Notes under the pieces: generated by a model
Told to the model about the DNA's origin: nothing
What the model saw: only the letters and a program-made list of their open reading frames with translations
Databases searched by the model: none
Source of the DNA: Candidatus Kuenenia stuttgartensis
Lineage (GTDB): Bacteria; Planctomycetota; Planctomycetia; Gemmatales; Gemmataceae
Assembly (NCBI GenBank): GCA_945875585.1
Contig: CAMCLK010000010.1
Location: forward strand, 1-64,000
Reading direction: 5' to 3'
DNA length: 64,000 nt
Translations under genes and position numbers: made by a program
Shown: positions 8,052 to 16,049 of the stretch, piece after piece
How the letters are laid out: every line of letters starts with the position of its first letter
How positions within the stretch are numbered: position 1 is the first letter of the stretch

Positions 8052-10022
8052 ATGACCGCGAATGCTGGTGAAACCCTCGAGTTCAAGACCGAGCTCAAGC
8101 AACTGCTGCATCTGATTACCCATTCCCTTTATTCCAACAAGAAAATCGTGCTGCGCGAGCTGGTCAGCAATGCCAGCGATGCCATTCACAAGCTGCGCTT
8201 CAATTCGCTCGACAGCGGCGACCTGCTGGGTGACGACAAAGATTTCCGCATTGTCATTGACCCGGATCCCGTGGCTGGCACATTAACGATCCGCGATAAC
8301 GGAATCGGTATGTCTCGTCAGGCGGTGATTGAAAACCTCGGAACCGTTGCGAGATCCGGCACCAAGGCGTTCTTAGAAAAAGTACGCGAAGCTGGTGAGG
8401 CTAAAACACGTCCAGACCTGATCGGCCAGTTCGGCGTGGGCTTTTATTCGTCGTACATGATTGCCGATACCGTTGAAGTGATCACCCGTCAGGCGGGCGA
8501 CCCTGTCGATGCCGCGACGCGCTGGACCAGCGATGGCCAGGGTGAATTCACGGTGGTGGCCACAGAAAAGGCGGGGCGTGGCACGGATGTGATTCTTCAC
8601 CTGAAGGATTCTGAAAAGAAGGAATTCACCAATACTTATGAACTGCGCGAGATTGTGCGCCAGTTTTCCGACTTCCTTGAGACGCCCATCTACTTGGTAG
8701 AGATGCGTACGCCCGAGGAAGAAGAGGAAGATGAACCCGCTGAAGGTGAAGAAGCCAAGGCGGAAGAAACCGAAGAGGAAAAGCCCGAAAAGGCGCCTCC
8801 CGTTCCTGTTCGCACCGAGGTGCAGGTCAACACGCAGAAGGCGTTATGGTTGCGTCCGAAATCTGAAGTAACACCCGAGGAATATCAGGGTTTTTACCAG
8901 CAGATTGGCCAAGACATGAACAAACCGGCGCGCGTGATTCATTACGCTGCCGAGGGGCGTCACGAATACCGTGTGCTGCTGTTCGTTCCATCGGAACGGC
9001 CGTACTGGTTCGATATGTCCGAACGCGAACATGGCCCGAGGTTGTACATTCAGCGCGTGCTGATTATGGAACATTGCAAAGAGCTTTTGCCTCGGTACTT
9101 GCGCTTTGTAACCGGTTTGGTGGATTGTTCCGACCTGCCTCTGAACATCTCGCGCGAAATCCTGCAGCACAACGACACGTTGGAAGCTATTCGCAAAGAT
9201 CTGATTCGCGAAATCTTCAAAGCGTTGCGCGATCTGCGGGAAAGTGAACTTCCCGCGTACGAAACGTTTTTCAAGGGCTTTGGCACCACCTTGAAAGAAG
9301 GCGTTCGCGAAGACCATGAAAACCGGGAGAAGGTCGCTGATCTGCTCCTTTACCCGTCGCTGAATACGCCGGTTGGCGAGCACACCACGCTCGAGCGTTA
9401 TATTGCCGCTATGCCGGAAGGTCAGAAGGATATTTACTACTTGACGGGCGATTCCGACGCGATGCTGCGCGCGTCTCCCAAGCTCGAGGCATACCGAGCT
9501 AAAGGCCGCGATGTCCTGTTCATGATCGATGCGGTCGACGAGTACATTCTTCCCTCGTTGTCGACCTTCAAGGGCAAGTCGCTTCGTTCGGCAGACTCTG
9601 AAAAGGCTGCTGAAGAAGTGGCATCGCCCCCGCCCGAACCGGGTGAATTCGCCCCGCTGCTCGATCATTTGAAGAAAGAGCTGACGGAGGTATCCGATGT
9701 TCGGCTTTCAAGTCGGTTGATCGACTCGCCGGCGTGTTTGGTTACACCCTCAGGCGGCATGTCGGGGCACCTGGAGCGATTGCTCGACCGCATGGGGCAG
9801 GGTGACCGTCCGAAGACCAAGCGCATCCTAGAGTTGAATGCTGGTCACGCCGCTGTTCTGGGTATCAAAAAGATTTTTGAAGCTAACGCGGAAGATGTCC
9901 GCGTTGCTGCCAATGCCCGTTTGCTGGTGGATCAGGCGATGCTAGCTGACGGTTCACCTGTGGAAGATCTTGCTGGCATGGCCAAGCGCCTGGGCGACCT
10001 GATCGCGCGCGATGCCCGCTAA
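8052..10022 (+). CDS. htpG: Molecular chaperone HtpG (Hsp90 family)
   Basis: 656-residue cytoplasmic Hsp90 chaperone. The ATG at 8052 gives the standard beginning ETLEFKTELKQLLHLITHSLY; the frame extends upstream to 7986 but without conservation. The N-terminal ATPase domain has LRELVSNASDA, DNGIGM and IGQFGVGFYSSYM. A charged Glu/Lys-rich linker (about 220-255) precedes the middle domain, with GLVDCSDLPLNISRE and the catalytic-loop region. The C-terminal dimerisation domain is complete. The acidic linker is longer than in E. coli HtpG, which is not unusual in eukaryote-like or larger bacterial members. A strong intrinsic terminator follows about 50 bp after the stop, so the gene is probably monocistronic. 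Confidence 0.97.
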   Translation: MTANAGETLEFKTELKQLLHLITHSLYSNKKIVLRELVSNASDAIHKLRFNSLDSGDLLGDDKDFRIVIDPDPVAGTLTIRDNGIGMSRQAVIENLGTVARSGTKAFLEKVREAGEAKTRPDLIGQFGVGFYSSYMIADTVEVITRQAGDPVDAATRWTSDGQGEFTVVATEKAGRGTDVILHLKDSEKKEFTNTYELREIVRQFSDFLETPIYLVEMRTPEEEEEDEPAEGEEAKAEETEEEKPEKAPPVPVRTEVQVNTQKALWLRPKSEVTPEEYQGFYQQIGQDMNKPARVIHYAAEGRHEYRVLLFVPSERPYWFDMSEREHGPRLYIQRVLIMEHCKELLPRYLRFVTGLVDCSDLPLNISREILQHNDTLEAIRKDLIREIFKALRDLRESELPAYETFFKGFGTTLKEGVREDHENREKVADLLLYPSLNTPVGEHTTLERYIAAMPEGQKDIYYLTGDSDAMLRASPKLEAYRAKGRDVLFMIDAVDEYILPSLSTFKGKSLRSADSEKAAEEVASPPPEPGEFAPLLDHLKKELTEVSDVRLSSRLIDSPACLVTPSGGMSGHLERLLDRMGQGDRPKTKRILELNAGHAAVLGIKKIFEANAEDVRVAANARLLVDQAMLADGSPVEDLAGMAKRLGDLIARDAR

Positions 10023-10074
10023 ATGAAACGCTGATTTTGGCTGTAGCTTAATTGCGGGCCAATGCCACTTCGTT

Positions 10075-10110
10075 AACCGTGTTGGAGTGTTCCTCCAACG
10101 CGGTTTTTTT
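10075..10110 (+). terminator. Intrinsic terminator after htpG
   Basis: A 13-bp stem (10075-10087 pairing with 10093-10105, one G-U pair) with a 5-nt loop runs straight into seven T residues (10104-10110). It lies 53 bp past the htpG stop. Confidence 0.93.
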
Positions 10111-10202
10111 ATGAGCCAGCATTCACGCGGACATGGTTGACATATGAGGCGTGCCATGCACCAATAGAAACTCCCGCACTGAGCCACTTCGAGGTTTTCA
10201 TC

Positions 10203-11621
10203 ATGCAGTTGTTCTTTTTGGCTGGAATCGCCTGTGCATTGATGTCGGTTCCTCAGGACAACGTGCTGCGCGCTGGCGCTGCAACCAGCAATATCACGCC
10301 GCAATTGGGGCTTGGCATTATTGGTGGATTTGTGCCTTTTCCGGGTACTCATGTTCACGATGAACTTCATGCCCGCTGCATGGTGCTCGACAACGGTCAA
10401 GGCAAGGTTGTTTTGGTGGTTTGCGACCTTTTGGGCATGGACCGACAGGTCAGCGAGCAGGCCCGGCAACTGATTGAAAAGGATCTGGGAATCGGGCAAG
10501 ACCGTGTGTTGATCTGTGCCACGCACACGCATTCCGCAGCCAGTGCCCTTGGCACAGACCCGCGTCTGAACAGCCAGACTATGGACGAATACCAGCGTTT
10601 TGTGGTGTTGAGGATTGTGGATGGTGTCAAGCGCGCGGTCAACCTGCTGCGCCCCGCGGAAATCGCCCATGGGACTGTGGATATTCCAGAGCATCTGTTC
10701 AACAGGCGCTGGTACATGAAGCCGGGAACCATGCCTGCTAATCCTTTCGGCGGCATCGATAAAGTAAAAATGAATCCACCGGCAGGAAGCAAAGATCTTC
10801 TTGAACCGGCAGGTCCAACGGATCCGGGTGTTTCGTTTTTGGCAGTTCGCGAAGTGGGTGGCGGCAAGCCGATAGCCTTGTTCACGACCTATTCACTTCA
10901 CTATGTCGGTGGTGTGGGCAACGGCCATGTTTCCGCAGATTACTTTGGTGTGTATTCCGAGGCACTGGCGGAAAAGCTGGGCGCGGTGAATCAGTCGCCG
11001 CCGTTTGTGGGCATGATGGCGAACGGCACCAGTGGCGACATCAACAACATTAATTTCAGAACACCCAGACCTGCCAAAAAGCCCTACGAGCAGATGGAAT
11101 ATGTGGCGCGCGATGTTGCCGCCAAGGTTGCCGATGCCGCCGGGCGCGCTTCCTACAAAAATACCGCGCGGCTGGATGCCCGATACACAGAACTGCCTGT
11201 AGCCAGCCGCAAACCAGATGCCCAACTGATGGCATGGGCCGCCAAAACCATTGCCGATCCGACGCTGGACCCTGCCAAAGGGAACCTTTCAGCTATATAC
11301 GCCCGGCGGACCGCGAGAATGGCCGAGCAACCCGCCACGCTGAAAATGCCGCTGCAGGTAGTGCGGGTGGGTGATGTGGCATTGGCCACCATGCCTTGCG
11401 AGGTCTTTTGTGAAATTGGTCTCGAATACAAAAAACGCAGCACCATTAAGCCGGCCTGGATGGTGTCGCTGGCGCATGGGTATTACGGCTACTTGCCCAC
11501 GCCCCGTCATCATGCGCTGGGCGGTTACGAGACCTGGATGGGGACCAACAGGCTTGAAATTAAGGCTTCCGATATTATGCTGGAACAGTTGCTGAAGATG
11601 ACGGAAGAGATCGCTCGGTGA
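10203..11621 (+). CDS. Secreted neutral/alkaline ceramidase-like hydrolase
   Basis: 472 residues. The ATG at 10203 begins a hydrophobic signal-like segment (MQLFFLAGIACALMSVP); an earlier in-frame start at 10137 would bury it. The mature part starts LRAGAATSNITP, then HARCMVLDNGQGKVVLVVCDLLGM and ICATHTHSA, the features of the N-terminal catalytic domain of neutral/alkaline non-lysosomal ceramidases, here with a metal-type THTHSA motif. The C-terminal beta domain usual in true ceramidases is short or absent. Planctomycetes carry many such proteins whose substrates are unknown, so ceramide hydrolysis is not assured. It follows a terminator and is convergent with the DUF58 gene 18 bp downstream, so it is likely transcribed alone. 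Confidence 0.85.
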   Translation: MQLFFLAGIACALMSVPQDNVLRAGAATSNITPQLGLGIIGGFVPFPGTHVHDELHARCMVLDNGQGKVVLVVCDLLGMDRQVSEQARQLIEKDLGIGQDRVLICATHTHSAASALGTDPRLNSQTMDEYQRFVVLRIVDGVKRAVNLLRPAEIAHGTVDIPEHLFNRRWYMKPGTMPANPFGGIDKVKMNPPAGSKDLLEPAGPTDPGVSFLAVREVGGGKPIALFTTYSLHYVGGVGNGHVSADYFGVYSEALAEKLGAVNQSPPFVGMMANGTSGDINNINFRTPRPAKKPYEQMEYVARDVAAKVADAAGRASYKNTARLDARYTELPVASRKPDAQLMAWAAKTIADPTLDPAKGNLSAIYARRTARMAEQPATLKMPLQVVRVGDVALATMPCEVFCEIGLEYKKRSTIKPAWMVSLAHGYYGYLPTPRHHALGGYETWMGTNRLEIKASDIMLEQLLKMTEEIAR

Positions 11622-11639
11622 GGTGCTCTGCAATGGCCC

Positions 11640-12536
11640 TTAAGCCCGCTTAGACCTTTGCTGCAGGTATTCAAGCAAGGCGTCGCCAAAGTTGACGCTT
11701 GTGTCCATGGCGACGTAATCGATCTGCGCCTTGTGGCAGGCGTCGCGGTACGTTTCCTGAAACCCTGCCAAGGCACTGAGATAGTCGCTGCGGATGGAAT
11801 CGGCATCGAGGATCAGTTTCTGGTCCGATTCCACATCCTGGAATTCACAATAGCCTTCAAACGGAAAGCGACGTTCGGCTTCGTCGAGAATATGGAAAAG
11901 AATTATGTCATGCCCGGCGTGGCGCAGGCGCATCATGCCGTCGATAATGGGCTGTGGATCAGCAAGTAAGTCTGAGACAATAACAATAAGCCCCTTACCA
12001 CGGGCCACTGTGGCCAATTGCATCAGGCAATCGCCCATTTTCACCTCGCCAGATGGCGTGAGGTTGGCAAGAAACGAGAGAATAGAAGCCAATTGCGTGC
12101 GTGTGGCCTTGGGGCGTAGCACGGTTTCAATGCGCTCGCCACATACCGCCAAACCCACCGGATCCTGCTGGTGGATCATCAGGTGGGCCAAGGCTGCAGC
12201 CAAACTGATACCATATTCGAATTTGGTCAACTCTTGGCGGTAGGTCCAGCCCATACTGGCGCTTCGGTCTACTACCACCCACCCCTGCATGGTGGTCTCG
12301 GCCTTGAACTTCTTGACATAATATTTCTCGGTTTTGGCGTAGACGCCCCAATCGATATCCTTGATGTCGTCGCCCGGGACATATTTGCGGTGTTCGGAAA
12401 ACTCAACCGAAAAACCCTGAAACGGGCTGCCATGAAGACCGGATAGAAACCCTTCCACAATGAAACGGGCGCGCAGGTCAAGCCGGCTGATAGTCCGGAT
12501 CACATCCGGCCTGAGATAACGCTCTGTACCCGCCAT
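11640..12536 (-). CDS. DUF58 family protein with vWA-like fold
   Basis: 298 residues, last gene of a minus-strand operon headed by a MoxR ATPase. The N-terminal part contains the DUF58 signature region (LHGSPFQGFSVEFSEHRKYVPGDD then IDWGVYAKTEKYYVKKF). The vWA-like region begins with DRSASMGW, a DxSxS metal-ion-dependent adhesion site. No TM helix is visible, so this is a soluble form. MoxR and DUF58 proteins commonly form chaperone-like pairs that act on metalloenzymes or envelope proteins. Here the pair flanks a di-heme peroxidase and a hypothetical gene, which suggests one of those as client. 15 bp separate it from the upstream gene. Confidence 0.92.
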   Translation of the reverse strand: MAGTERYLRPDVIRTISRLDLRARFIVEGFLSGLHGSPFQGFSVEFSEHRKYVPGDDIKDIDWGVYAKTEKYYVKKFKAETTMQGWVVVDRSASMGWTYRQELTKFEYGISLAAALAHLMIHQQDPVGLAVCGERIETVLRPKATRTQLASILSFLANLTPSGEVKMGDCLMQLATVARGKGLIVIVSDLLADPQPIIDGMMRLRHAGHDIILFHILDEAERRFPFEGYCEFQDVESDQKLILDADSIRSDYLSALAGFQETYRDACHKAQIDYVAMDTSVNFGDALLEYLQQRSKRA

Positions 12537-12551
12537 GGCTGAACTCCCGGA

Positions 12552-13013
12552 TCAATACTCCTGCAAGACCTTGGTGCCACCTGCATCGTACAGGCCTTCG
12601 CCATCGGCTTGCCAGAGGCCATCGAGTTTTTCGGCAAGGAGTTGGCAGACTCCAGCCGCAATTTTTTCGATGGCAAGGTCATCTGCGGCGGCAAGGGGGC
12701 GCCGCAAGGTGAAGAACTGCTGAGTCTGGATGACACGTTCCATCAGCTCTTCAACACGATCGGAATAGTCGCACGTTTCCACCCACGCGGCCCAGGTGTT
12801 CAGGTCGCGACGTACCCCTTCCTCGGTAACCAGATAACGGTCAAGATTGAGAATGGCGCCATCGGGCAGGCGCAGTTCACAGGAAAACCAGCCTGCTGTA
12901 TCAGCACCAAAGTGGCAGGTTGTTCCAGGATGAATATCCTGAGCCAGCTCCGCGAGGTCTGTTGGGTTGATCGCCGCATCGGATCGTGCAAAAACGCGGT
13001 ACCAAAGGCTCAT
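12552..13013 (-). CDS. Conserved-looking hypothetical protein in the MoxR-DUF58 operon
   Basis: 153 residues, soluble, mildly acidic, no family recognised. It has no signal peptide or TM segment. Sequence such as SLWYRVFARSD at the start and FSCELRLPDGAILNLDRYLV in the middle looks like a compact alpha/beta fold. It starts 78 bp after the peroxidase stop and ends 15 bp before the DUF58 start, both on the same strand, so it is very likely cotranscribed and may be an adaptor for the MoxR/DUF58 pair. No function is assigned. Confidence 0.72.
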   Translation of the reverse strand: MSLWYRVFARSDAAINPTDLAELAQDIHPGTTCHFGADTAGWFSCELRLPDGAILNLDRYLVTEEGVRRDLNTWAAWVETCDYSDRVEELMERVIQTQQFFTLRRPLAAADDLAIEKIAAGVCQLLAEKLDGLWQADGEGLYDAGGTKVLQEY

Positions 13014-13091
13014 GGTGTCGCCATGCTTTCAAAATGAGGCGGGGCGCCATGGTCAAGGCGCCCCGCAACCAAAATAGTAACAGATCGTAAA

Positions 13092-14549
13092 TCAGGGTGC
13101 TGAAATCAGGGCATCCACAGGGTCGCCCTGCAGGCCGCGCATGAACAGAATCAGGTCTTTCTTCTCATCTGGCGTCAGCAGCAGCTTGCGGGGAATAACA
13201 GCGGATTTCCCGGCCTTGGCAGCGTCGCGTTCGGAATCGGCGTCGCGCATTTTACCATCCAAATGCGGATTCAGGTTGCCACCACGGTTGTAAAGATCCA
13301 CCACAGCCTCAAGGCTAGTTTCACTTCCATCGTGCATGTACGGTGCTGTACTGAGCAACTGCCTCAAGCCCGGGGTCTTGTAGGCACCCACATGTGCCGC
13401 ATCCTTGTGTCCGGTTGGCTGGGCACCGTAACGGCCCAAGTCGGCACTGACCCATTGTCCTTCCTTGGCGCCAACACCCAAATTATGGAAGGCATTGTCG
13501 GTGTAGTTATCACCAACATGGCACGAGGCGCAGCGGGCCTTATTGAAAAACAGATTACGGCCATTAGCAAGCGATGCCGCGACCTGAGAAACCTTGGCAG
13601 GCTCAGAACCCACTTCCAGAGTCAGAGCTGACAGGGCTTCTGCATCCTTGGCGGCAATGGCAGCTTTCAACACCTTGGCATAATCTGCCGCGTTGGGTTC
13701 CAGTTTGCCGCCACCATCTTCTTCAACGCGTTCGCGCATGGCCAAGTCGGCGCGGTCAACAACGGAGTTTCCGGTGAGCACAAGACGCTCGTAAACGCCA
13801 ATGGCTTTGGCGATGGCGTCGCGGGTGGGGGCGGTTCCGAATACCCGGGCAAACGACTTCACGTATTCGGGCTTGGCCTTGATGCGTTCGACAGCCTTGA
13901 ACCAGGCATTGCCTTTGCCATCGTGCATTTCAGAGGGATTTTGTGGTGGGCCTTGAGCCTGCTCTTCCAAAGACGCGGCGCGGCCATTCCAGAACTGCAG
14001 GCTATTGAAGCCTGAATTGTAGACAGTTGGCGCGTTCATGCCTCCCTTTTGCTCGAAGATGCCCGTGGAGGTTGTCAATTGGTCGGAGTAACCCAATTGT
14101 GGGTTGTGGCACGAGGCGCATGAAACCTTGTTGTTGGCAGAAAGAATCGGGTCGAAATAAAGCTTCTTGCCCAGCATCACCTTTTCGGCTGTCAGTGGGT
14201 TTTCTGCTGGAATTGATGGTGCCGTGTTCAGGCCGAGTGGCACCTTGATGAAAACACCCTGACGGGTAACCTTCTCGCCCGTAGATGGATCCACCGACTC
14301 AACCGGCGCAACATTCCAGAACTTCTTCAGCGCACCCCAAACCTCGGGTTTGCGCGCATCGCGTACCACCAGCACGATTGGCTGTTGGTCTTTGTAAGGA
14401 GTCAGCAACGATGGGTTTGGAATCTGAGATTCCGATGCGGCAAGAGCCGCGGCTTCGGGCTGCGCGGCATCCGCGGCGCGAACTTCAGTAACACAAGCCA
14501 CTGTGGCCACAAGGGCACAGGCAATGGCAGAGAGTCGAGTCATCAACAT
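13092..14549 (-). CDS. Di-heme cytochrome c peroxidase (CcpA/MauG family), exported
   Basis: 485 residues. A signal peptide (about 1-25, ending EVRA-ADA) sends it across the inner membrane. Two heme c motifs are visible, CASCHNPQLGY and CASCHVGDN, at the spacing typical of bacterial di-heme peroxidases, with LGKKLYFDPILSANN ahead of the first and TPGLRQL...APYMHDG before the C-terminus. The protein would reduce H2O2 or act as a MauG-like oxidant in the periplasm. The region before the first heme (about 30-130) is longer than in standard CcpA. It sits between moxR (30 bp upstream) and the hypothetical/DUF58 genes on the same strand, an uncommon position that suggests MoxR-assisted maturation (inference). 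Confidence 0.92.
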   Translation of the reverse strand: MLMTRLSAIACALVATVACVTEVRAADAAQPEAAALAASESQIPNPSLLTPYKDQQPIVLVVRDARKPEVWGALKKFWNVAPVESVDPSTGEKVTRQGVFIKVPLGLNTAPSIPAENPLTAEKVMLGKKLYFDPILSANNKVSCASCHNPQLGYSDQLTTSTGIFEQKGGMNAPTVYNSGFNSLQFWNGRAASLEEQAQGPPQNPSEMHDGKGNAWFKAVERIKAKPEYVKSFARVFGTAPTRDAIAKAIGVYERLVLTGNSVVDRADLAMRERVEEDGGGKLEPNAADYAKVLKAAIAAKDAEALSALTLEVGSEPAKVSQVAASLANGRNLFFNKARCASCHVGDNYTDNAFHNLGVGAKEGQWVSADLGRYGAQPTGHKDAAHVGAYKTPGLRQLLSTAPYMHDGSETSLEAVVDLYNRGGNLNPHLDGKMRDADSERDAAKAGKSAVIPRKLLLTPDEKKDLILFMRGLQGDPVDALISAP

Positions 14550-14579
14550 TCTGGTCTTTCTCCCTTGTTAAGCAAAAAA

Positions 14580-15602
14580 TCAGCGGCGGCCTGATCGGCC
14601 GTACTGTTCAACCTTGGGTTCTGCGACGGCATCCAAGAGCATCTGCACAATGTCCTCGGCTTTCTTGCCCTCAGCTTGCGCCTGGAAGTTTACTCCCATG
14701 CGGTGGCGCAACACGGGCTCCGCAGCCCGCTTGATGTCGGCCAACGAAACACTATAGCGTCCATCCATGGCCGCAAAAGCTTGGCCCGCCCGCACGAGGT
14801 TTTGTCCCGCGCGGGGGCCGGCGCCAAAATCGATCCATTTTGTTATAAATGGAGGCGCCTCAGGGGTGCCTGGTCGCGTTGCACGAACCAATCGCGCCAC
14901 GTAATCCAGCACAAATTCTCCCACCGGAACGCTGCGCACCAGCTTCTGGAGGTTCAAAATAGCCTTGGAACTCAGAACACGCCTGAGTTCCGGCTGTTCA
15001 TCCTTGGTGGTTGTTGCCAGGATTTTCTTTTCCTCTTCCAAACTCGGATAATCAACCCGCACTGTAAACATGAACCGGTCGAGCTGGGCTTCAGGCAACG
15101 GATAAGTTCCTTCCTGCTCGATTGGGTTTTGCGTGGCGATCACGAAAAACGGGTCGGGCAGCTTGTACGTTTCCTGACCGGCGGTCACTTCCTTTTCAGC
15201 CATGGCCTGCAGGAGTGCCGCTTGGGTCTTGGGCGGTGTTCGGTTGATTTCATCTGCTAGCAGGATGTTGGCAAAGATGGGGCCTTTGACAAACCGGAAC
15301 TCACGCCTGCCCGACGATTCATCCAGAACCATGGTTCCGGTGATGTCGGAAGGCATCAGGTCCGGTGTGAACTGGACTCGCTTGAAGGATAGCTCCATGA
15401 TTTGGCTAATACTGCTCACCAGCAAGGTTTTAGCCAAGCCGGGCACGCCAATCAAAAGGCAATGTCCGCGGGTGAACACCGCCGCCAGAATCTGCTCGAT
15501 GACGTCGGATTGCCCGACAATCACCTTGCGAAGTTGCTCCATCATCTCCTGGCGCGACTGCGCAAACTGCTGGAGGTATTCGGTAATCTTGTCGGAACTC
15601 AC
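14580..15602 (-). CDS. moxR: MoxR family AAA+ ATPase
   Basis: 340 residues, full length. Walker A is GVPGLAKT, Walker B follows in ILLADEINRTPPKTQAALLQAM, and sensor 1 is in FFVIATQNPIEQEGTYPLPEAQLDRF, all classic MoxR blocks. The C-terminal lid domain is complete. MoxR ATPases act with vWA-domain partners as chaperones; the DUF58 gene three positions downstream is the obvious partner. The start is GTG at 15602 with AGGGA upstream; an ATG further in would cut conserved sequence. A 17-bp perfect palindrome lies 33 bp upstream of the start. Confidence 0.95.
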   Translation of the reverse strand: MSSDKITEYLQQFAQSRQEMMEQLRKVIVGQSDVIEQILAAVFTRGHCLLIGVPGLAKTLLVSSISQIMELSFKRVQFTPDLMPSDITGTMVLDESSGRREFRFVKGPIFANILLADEINRTPPKTQAALLQAMAEKEVTAGQETYKLPDPFFVIATQNPIEQEGTYPLPEAQLDRFMFTVRVDYPSLEEEKKILATTTKDEQPELRRVLSSKAILNLQKLVRSVPVGEFVLDYVARLVRATRPGTPEAPPFITKWIDFGAGPRAGQNLVRAGQAFAAMDGRYSVSLADIKRAAEPVLRHRMGVNFQAQAEGKKAEDIVQMLLDAVAEPKVEQYGRSGRR

Positions 15603-15635
15603 GGCGGCGTTCCCTGATGTAAATGGAAGACAAAT

Positions 15636-15652
15636 TTATTCTACTAGAATAA
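15636..15652. promoter_or_regulatory. Perfect 17-bp palindrome between moxR and the divergent gene
   Basis: TTATTCTA-C-TAGAATAA is an exact 8+1+8 inverted repeat in the divergent intergenic region (15603-15749). It is AT-rich in a GC-rich context. Position and symmetry suggest a dimeric repressor or activator site, but no regulator is identified. Confidence 0.4.
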
Positions 15653-15749
15653 TGTGCAACTGCCTTGGCTTTCCGCGATTCGATTCTTTCTCCCGCTCTT
15701 TGACAGTCTATTGTAGTTGGTATGCAGACCTGTGACAGGGAGGTGGCTG

Positions 15750-16019
15750 ATGGATGAGCAAGTGCCAGTACGACCTGCATGGGGCCTCTGGCAACTCAAC
15801 CCCCGATTTTACCGCCGGCCCCTGCGGCCCCCAGTTTATCAAGAGCTCTACTGGGTCTTTGGTTTTGAGATCGTGGCTACCATAGCATTAGGACTCACTA
15901 TTTATTACCTTTCGATCGCACCGGGTCTTGAACGAAGGCGCATGCAAATGGAAATCTATTTCAAGATGCGCGATCGCCCCACTCCTGCTCGTTCCGGTGG
16001 TGAGAGTCCCTTGCGCTGA
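15750..16019 (+). CDS. Small single-TM protein of unknown function
   Basis: 89 residues from the ATG at 15750, preceded by GGGAGG at 15738-15743; the frame extends further upstream without support. An Arg/Pro-rich N-terminal third is followed by one TM helix (about 38-58, VFGFEIVATIALGLTIYYLSI) and a basic tail. No family is recognised. It starts a plus-strand pair with the M16 protease gene 30 bp downstream and may assist or anchor it; this is a guess from position. Confidence 0.6.
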   Translation: MDEQVPVRPAWGLWQLNPRFYRRPLRPPVYQELYWVFGFEIVATIALGLTIYYLSIAPGLERRRMQMEIYFKMRDRPTPARSGGESPLR

Positions 16020-16049
16020 ATATCCAATTCGTCCTGAAAGGCTTTGATC

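Noticed and set aside
11640-15602. MoxR and DUF58 genes as part of a MoxR-vWA conflict system
   Set aside because: No vWA-MoxR-associated effector, caspase, TIR or STAND gene adjoins them; a chaperone operon is the simpler reading.
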